From contig NZ_BJWY01000010.1 of assembly GCF_007990715.1 (NCBI RefSeq), positions 37,316 to 101,315 on the forward strand: a stretch of DNA of 64,000 bases, written 5' to 3'. The translations under genes were made by a program, and so were the position numbers. Under the pieces are notes generated by a model that saw only the letters and a list, made by a program, of their open reading frames with translations, did no database searches and had not been told where the DNA came from. Every line of letters starts with the position of its first letter. The stretch's first letter is position 1. Of the stretch, positions 61,401-64,000 are shown piece after piece. The stretch is from Nocardia seriolae NBRC 15557. GTDB lineage: Bacteria > Actinomycetota > Actinomycetes > Mycobacteriales > Mycobacteriaceae.

Positions 61401-61736
61401 CTCCCACGACGGCCGTGCGTCCATCGCTGCGGCCGACGCGGGCATGCATGCGGTGATGGCCAGGGCCACAGCGTGTTTGCAGTGATATCCGACCGGGCAG
61501 GTGCAGTCGGAATCGACCACCTCGAGCACGCCCCGGCGTCGGGCGAACCGGATGGTCGAAACGTAGGCGTTGTAGTGGGATCCCTCGACTTCGCCGACCA
61601 GTTCCAGCTCGGCGGGGAACCATTCGGCCGAGGTGACACGGCCTTGCTCCGCATATTTCAGTCCGCGCTGAAAGGTCCGGTCGTCGAATACGTTGTCCAG
61701 GCTGGAGTCGGCGACCACCAGCAGAGGGCTTGCCAC
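58500..61736 (-). CDS. SWIM zinc-finger SNF2-family helicase
   Basis: A protein of about 1078 aa. The N-terminus has a SWIM finger (CTCPVGYHCKHAVALA). After about 500 residues of accessory domain comes the SNF2 translocase: motif I DDMGLGKTVQ, motif II LLMDEAQF (DEAQ rather than DEAH), motif III ITGTPMENNL and motif VI DRAHRIGQTN. Such proteins move on duplex DNA and remodel bound proteins. GTG 61736 is preferred: minus-strand TAGAGT lies 8 nt upstream, and ATG 61775 adds only a basic tail. The gene upstream (61853) is on the same strand, likely the same operon. SNF2-SWIM proteins occur in several bacterial defence systems (for example DISARM- and Zorya-like loci carry SNF2 proteins), but none is a clear match. 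Confidence 0.9.
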   Translation of the reverse strand: MASPLLVVADSSLDNVFDDRTFQRGLKYAEQGRVTSAEWFPAELELVGEVEGSHYNAYVSTIRFARRRGVLEVVDSDCTCPVGYHCKHAVALAITACMPASAAAMDARPSWETALGDLLPDRQDTDTAPLALQLNVTRRRPDTSGPGPSVTATLRPAHTGKTGWVAGKLNWSNLGYAQAPDGRRFAPDHLRILRELYGLYLSSGRYGHYGYGSEKTVNLAAFDSPALWMMLATAHDAGIPLVHGKRPLEENPAHGRYQLQVADDGGDVTITPVIRVGERQVTPLSFVGAGGHGVVYTDPTDPDERFRLARLDPPAPARSHPALYARTGLRVPASDRNLLLTGYYPRLRHMIDADSETFDAPTISGPILILELGCGRDHTVQVRWQWEYSIADDPHLVPLDSRSGHEFRDSAVEQILITELPVDFRDADLARLQPSVLGSATAELTGTDTLRFMTQVLSPLREHPGVRVVIQGAATDYRDAGDSLVIEVSTAAADSGTDWFDLNITISVESHPVPFRDVFTALCADETHMILPDGAYFTLDRPELRTLRSLIEEARALHDATPDRLRISRYQAGFWDELTELGVIGWQAADWQQQVRGLLDTTAIDNPPTPTGLNAELRHYQLEGFAWLAFLWCHRLGGILADDMGLGKTVQALALICHARQHDPDAPPWLIVAPASVAPNWVNEAARFVPALRVTALTDTLRRSGRDLDDIAATAEVIVTSYTLLRLDADSYLARSWSGLLMDEAQFVKNRQAKTHQCARRVDAPFRLAITGTPMENNLMELWSLLSIVAPGLFPHPVKFRDYYATPIEKGGNTDRLARLQRRIAPLLRRRTKEQVAPELPPKLEQTLHVDLSPRHRKIYETRLQHERRKVLGLLDDVDRNRLTILTSLTALRQLSLHAGLVDDKHDAVESAKLEALLEHLREVAESGHRALVFSQFTRFLTRVRDRLDAEGIAHSYLDGRTRKRAEAIERFRGGTAPVFLISLKAGGFGLNLTEADYCFVLDPWWNPATEAQAVDRAHRIGQTNTVLVYRLIANDTIEDKVMRLKQRKAALFDGVFDDAGGGFAGQLDAADIRALFD

Positions 61737-61852
61737 GTATTGGCACTCTAATCGTTTCCCGAACCGCTGGATCATCTACCGTCCGGTAAGCGGCCACGGT
61801 TGCGGGAACGGCGTGCAGCAGCTGCACCGTTATCGAAACCGGTCGGTCCGGG

Positions 61853-63109
61853 TCAGAATCCGGTGCGGTCGAGTTTCGCGATCAGCGAGGTCTTGCGCTT
61901 GTGGCGGTCTCGCAACTCGGCCTGGTAGCCGTCGAAATCGGTAGATTTCCCGGCGGCTCGGTAGGCGCCGCGGAGCTGCCGCAGCAGTTTGACGGCGCGA
62001 TCGTAGCGGTGTTTGTCGCGGTCGTCGGTCAGGCGATTCTCGATCAGCCGTTGTAGCGGCGCGATGACCTCGGCTGGGTGGTCGGGCTGGCGCAATTCGA
62101 TCAGCTGGCGCCACCGGGATTCGTACAGGCTGTCGGGATGCTCGCCCGCTACCTGCCAAGCCTGGTCGAGGTCGTCCTCGTCGAGCAGGAGGACGGTGAT
62201 CAACTCGTCGGCGTAGCCGGATTGTTCCGCGACAGCGGTGTAAAGGCGCTCGATCGCTGTGCCTCGCAGTCCATCCCATTGCTCGAGCATCGAAGCCGTG
62301 CGGCGCAGGTCGGCGTAGTTGCGGCGGGTCGGATGCTGATCGAACACCTTTCGCCGCAGGTCCATCGCCTCGGTGGTCGCTCCGCGGCGTAGCAGCAGAT
62401 CCACGTAGACATCCCGCAGCTTGGCGACGTCCTCGGGTATGCCCCGCTGACCCAGGCCACGTGCTGCCCACTGTTCGGCGTCGGGGTGGCGGTCGGCCGC
62501 GGTGAACGCGTCGACGATCTTGAGGTATTGCGTGGCCGAGTGCAGGGATTCGGCGAGCACGGCGACATACTCGTCGACGTCGCCGGAGGTCTCGGCGAGT
62601 TGCTCGCGCATGATGCGAATTCCGAATGCGTCGCATCCGTACGGATCCGGGTCGGCCGCTGTGGCGCGGTCGGCAAGCAGGCGAGCGATCTCGCGGCGGC
62701 CCCGGTCGCCGAGTGCATCGGCGTAGTCGCGTAATTCGAAGTCCGGCCATCCGGGGCCGTCGAGGCGCAGCTTGACCAGCCACGTCGCCAGCCGTTTCGC
62801 GTCCGGTGGCGCAACCATGCAGGCGTGGGCGTGTACGGCCATGAGCCCGCGCAGATTGTCTCCGACGATGCCGGCGGAGTCGTCCATGTACATCAGCGTT
62901 GCGGTCACCCTCTCCACCGCTCGCTGCAGCAAGGCTGGCACTGCGGTCGGTTCGGTGCCGATCAACTCGTGACATGCCACCGCGACTTCGTTCGCGCGTG
63001 CGGAGTACTCGCGCCGATCGTGGTACGGGTGGGTGCGCCGGTCGCGGCGCAGGCCGTCGATCAACCGGCGAATCCGTTCCACTTCGTTTCTGACCACCGC
63101 GCTATTCAA
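61853..63109 (-). CDS. Helical-repeat protein linked to SWIM-SNF2
   Basis: A 418 aa protein that I do not place in a family with certainty. It is helix-rich and charged, with TPR-like repeats in the C-terminal half (GIPEDVAKLRDVYVDLLLRR, DQAWQVAGEHPDSLYESRWR). Proteins like this often accompany SWIM zinc-finger proteins in bacteria and may bridge partners. The start is TTG 63109 or GTG 63097, a few codons apart. The SNF2 gene follows 116 bp later on the same strand. Role unknown. Confidence 0.75.
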   Translation of the reverse strand: MNSAVVRNEVERIRRLIDGLRRDRRTHPYHDRREYSARANEVAVACHELIGTEPTAVPALLQRAVERVTATLMYMDDSAGIVGDNLRGLMAVHAHACMVAPPDAKRLATWLVKLRLDGPGWPDFELRDYADALGDRGRREIARLLADRATAADPDPYGCDAFGIRIMREQLAETSGDVDEYVAVLAESLHSATQYLKIVDAFTAADRHPDAEQWAARGLGQRGIPEDVAKLRDVYVDLLLRRGATTEAMDLRRKVFDQHPTRRNYADLRRTASMLEQWDGLRGTAIERLYTAVAEQSGYADELITVLLLDEDDLDQAWQVAGEHPDSLYESRWRQLIELRQPDHPAEVIAPLQRLIENRLTDDRDKHRYDRAVKLLRQLRGAYRAAGKSTDFDGYQAELRDRHKRKTSLIAKLDRTGF

Positions 63110-63265
63110 CCCGCACCACCGTCGTCAGATGTGAAGCGGCCCCTTGTGCCCGATGCTTCTGCGGCGTGTCGAACGTTCGATGGCGGGTGCCGACGCGGTA
63201 CGAATCGTCCGGCTGCAAAAGTGCTGGGGACAGGCTGATCGTCGTCGACGAGATTTCGGAGGGAC

Positions 63266-63790
63266 GTGGGTACCAGCGAGCAGGAACAGCAGCAGCGGTG
63301 GAAGCAGTGGCTGGACGCTCTGGCCGAATACCGGGATGCCCATGGGCACACCGATATTCCGTCGACGTTCGTCACCTCCGACGGCCGCAAGCTCGGGAAG
63401 TGGCTGGCGCACTGCCACCGCAGGCACCTGCAAGGCCGGCTGCCCGCCGACCTGGCGGCCGACCTGATCGCGCTGGGGGTGGACCTGAGCAACCGGAAAC
63501 GGCATTTCACCACCGCCGACGAGCAGACCTGGCAGCGGCGGTTGGACGCGGTGCGGGCCTATCGGGACGAGTACGGCCACACCAGGATTCCCCACAACTA
63601 CCGCAGCCCCGATGGGGACAAGCTCGGAAACTGGTTGATCCGGGTGCGGTCGGAGGCGCACGTCGCCAAACTGCCCGCCGACAGAATTGAGTTGCTGCGC
63701 GCCGCGGGTGTGGAGATCCGGGACCCGGAGTTACCGCCGATCGAGCAGGAACGCTCTTTCGCTCTGGCACGCGATTCGATGATGCCATGA
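63266..63790 (+). CDS. Small protein with two helicase-associated (HA) domains
   Basis: A 174 aa protein made of two similar units of about 65 residues: WLDALAEYRDAHGHTDIPST with DGRKLGKWLAHCHRR, and LDAVRAYRDEYGHTRIPHNY with DGDKLGNWLIRVRSE. This is the helicase-associated domain normally found in many copies at the C-terminus of large actinobacterial helicases. Here it stands alone without a helicase core, so it may be a nucleic-acid-binding adaptor or a fragment. GTG 63266 has GGAGGGA upstream. It is divergent from the helical-repeat gene. Confidence 0.78.
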   Translation: MGTSEQEQQQRWKQWLDALAEYRDAHGHTDIPSTFVTSDGRKLGKWLAHCHRRHLQGRLPADLAADLIALGVDLSNRKRHFTTADEQTWQRRLDAVRAYRDEYGHTRIPHNYRSPDGDKLGNWLIRVRSEAHVAKLPADRIELLRAAGVEIRDPELPPIEQERSFALARDSMMP

Positions 63791-63878
63791 AATCTGGTGT
63801 TTACGAACGGGTTTCACGCGTTGATCTAAGTCCTGTACCCAGAGGGTCGTCTCGAGATCCGCTACGATGGTGTGGAAT

Positions 63879-63942
63879 CCGGCGGCAGGTGAAACGCGAC
63901 TCGCCCCCGCGAAGACTCACCGCTCAGCCTGCAAGACGCCGG
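63879..63942. ncRNA. Candidate structured RNA element
   Basis: A nested fold is visible: CCGGCG (63879-63884) with CGCCGG (63937-63942), GCAGG (63885-63889) with CCTGC (63928-63932), TGA with TCA, and CGCG (63895) with CGCG (63908) around a 9-nt loop. It lies downstream of the HA-domain gene, upstream of whatever follows the window. It could be a cis-regulator, an attenuator or a free RNA. I could match it to no known riboswitch. Confidence 0.4.
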
Positions 63943-63965
63943 TATGTATCAGATCGATTGAGATA

Positions 63966-64000
63966 GGACACCGGCGATTGCTGATCGATCGCTAGTGTCC
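63966..64000. repeat. Inverted repeat at the window end
   Basis: GGACAC..GCGAT and ATCGC..GTGTCC form a 13-bp arm pair (two mismatched bases) around a 9-nt loop. It may be a terminator or the end of a repeat that continues beyond the window. Confidence 0.45.

Larger units (their letters stand above)
55278..64000. mobile_element. Putative integrative island at tRNA-Asn (right end not in window)
   Basis: The conserved backbone ends at tRNA-Asn. Beyond it lie a tyrosine integrase gene (frameshifted), a DUF234-type ATPase, a SWIM-SNF2 helicase, a helical-repeat protein and a helicase-associated-domain protein. None belongs to the conserved gene order. The right attachment site was not seen. The content resembles a defence or mobile island; this is inference. 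Confidence 0.55.

Noticed and set aside
63850..63960. Cobalamin, glycine or SAM riboswitch
   Set aside because: The stems are clear but none of the conserved core sequences of those classes could be found on either strand.
55351..64000. Right attachment site (copy of the tRNA-Asn 3' end)
   Set aside because: No second copy of the T-arm/acceptor sequence was found after the integrase within the window.
1..64000. CRISPR arrays, rRNA genes, complete IS elements
   Set aside because: No regularly spaced repeats, rRNA signatures or transposase motifs were seen.

Overview
The window comes from a high-GC actinobacterium. GC-biased codon use, many GTG starts and short TANNNT promoter boxes just upstream of start codons all fit the Mycobacteriales, and Nocardia is my best guess at genus. 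The housekeeping backbone follows, from memory, the order of Mycobacterium tuberculosis Rv2374c to Rv2342: hrcA, dnaJ2, rsmE, phoH-like, ybeY, corC-like, a deaminase-like gene, era, an amidase, recO, uppS, zur, smtB, glyS, then a TPM-domain membrane protein, dgt, dnaG, a small hypothetical gene and tRNA-Asn.

Layout. 1-14.1 kb: a secreted hydrolase and a thioredoxin-fold protein, then the chaperone, RNA-processing, GTPase, repair and prenyl-diphosphate block. 14.2-18.4 kb: a TetR regulator divergent from a membrane protein, the zinc regulators smtB-zur, and glyS with a strong terminator. 18.4-38.7 kb: a biosynthetic insertion. It holds two tandem paralogues of an unassigned 236-238 aa protein, a Tat-exported multicopper oxidase between them, and one 16.5-kb nonribosomal peptide synthetase gene with four modules (C-A-T-E, C-A-T, C-A-T, C-A-T-E-TE). 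38.8-45.1 kb: a molybdopterin oxidoreductase, a two-component system whose ABC transporter has been deleted down to a fragment, a secreted protein, and about 1 kb of decayed sequence. 45.2-55.4 kb: backbone again (TPM protein, MBL hydrolase, YdcF-like protein, dgt, dnaG, tRNA-Asn), with a 2-oxoglutarate oxygenase of HalD/BesD type and a biotin ECF transporter (bioN-bioY-bioM) between dgt and dnaG. 55.3-64.0 kb: an island next to tRNA-Asn with a frameshifted tyrosine integrase, a DUF234-type ATPase, a SWIM-SNF2 helicase, a helical-repeat protein and a small helicase-associated-domain protein. The far end of the island lies outside the window.

Most notable points. (1) The leader and gene before the NRPS are duplicated. 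A short fragment of the NRPS starter condensation domain survives after the first copy, so the duplication once reached into the synthetase. (2) The fourth condensation domain has Gly in place of the motif Asp. (3) The two-component system keeps its palindromic operator although its transporter is gone. (4) The tRNA-Asn island carries a defence-like gene set and an unusual double inverted repeat between integrase and cargo. (5) A dgt-linked oxygenase has HxD where the related halogenases have HxG.

Start codons were chosen from ribosome-binding sites, promoter boxes and family starts, and several differ from the longest possible frame. Functional calls rest on motifs read by eye; no database search was possible.
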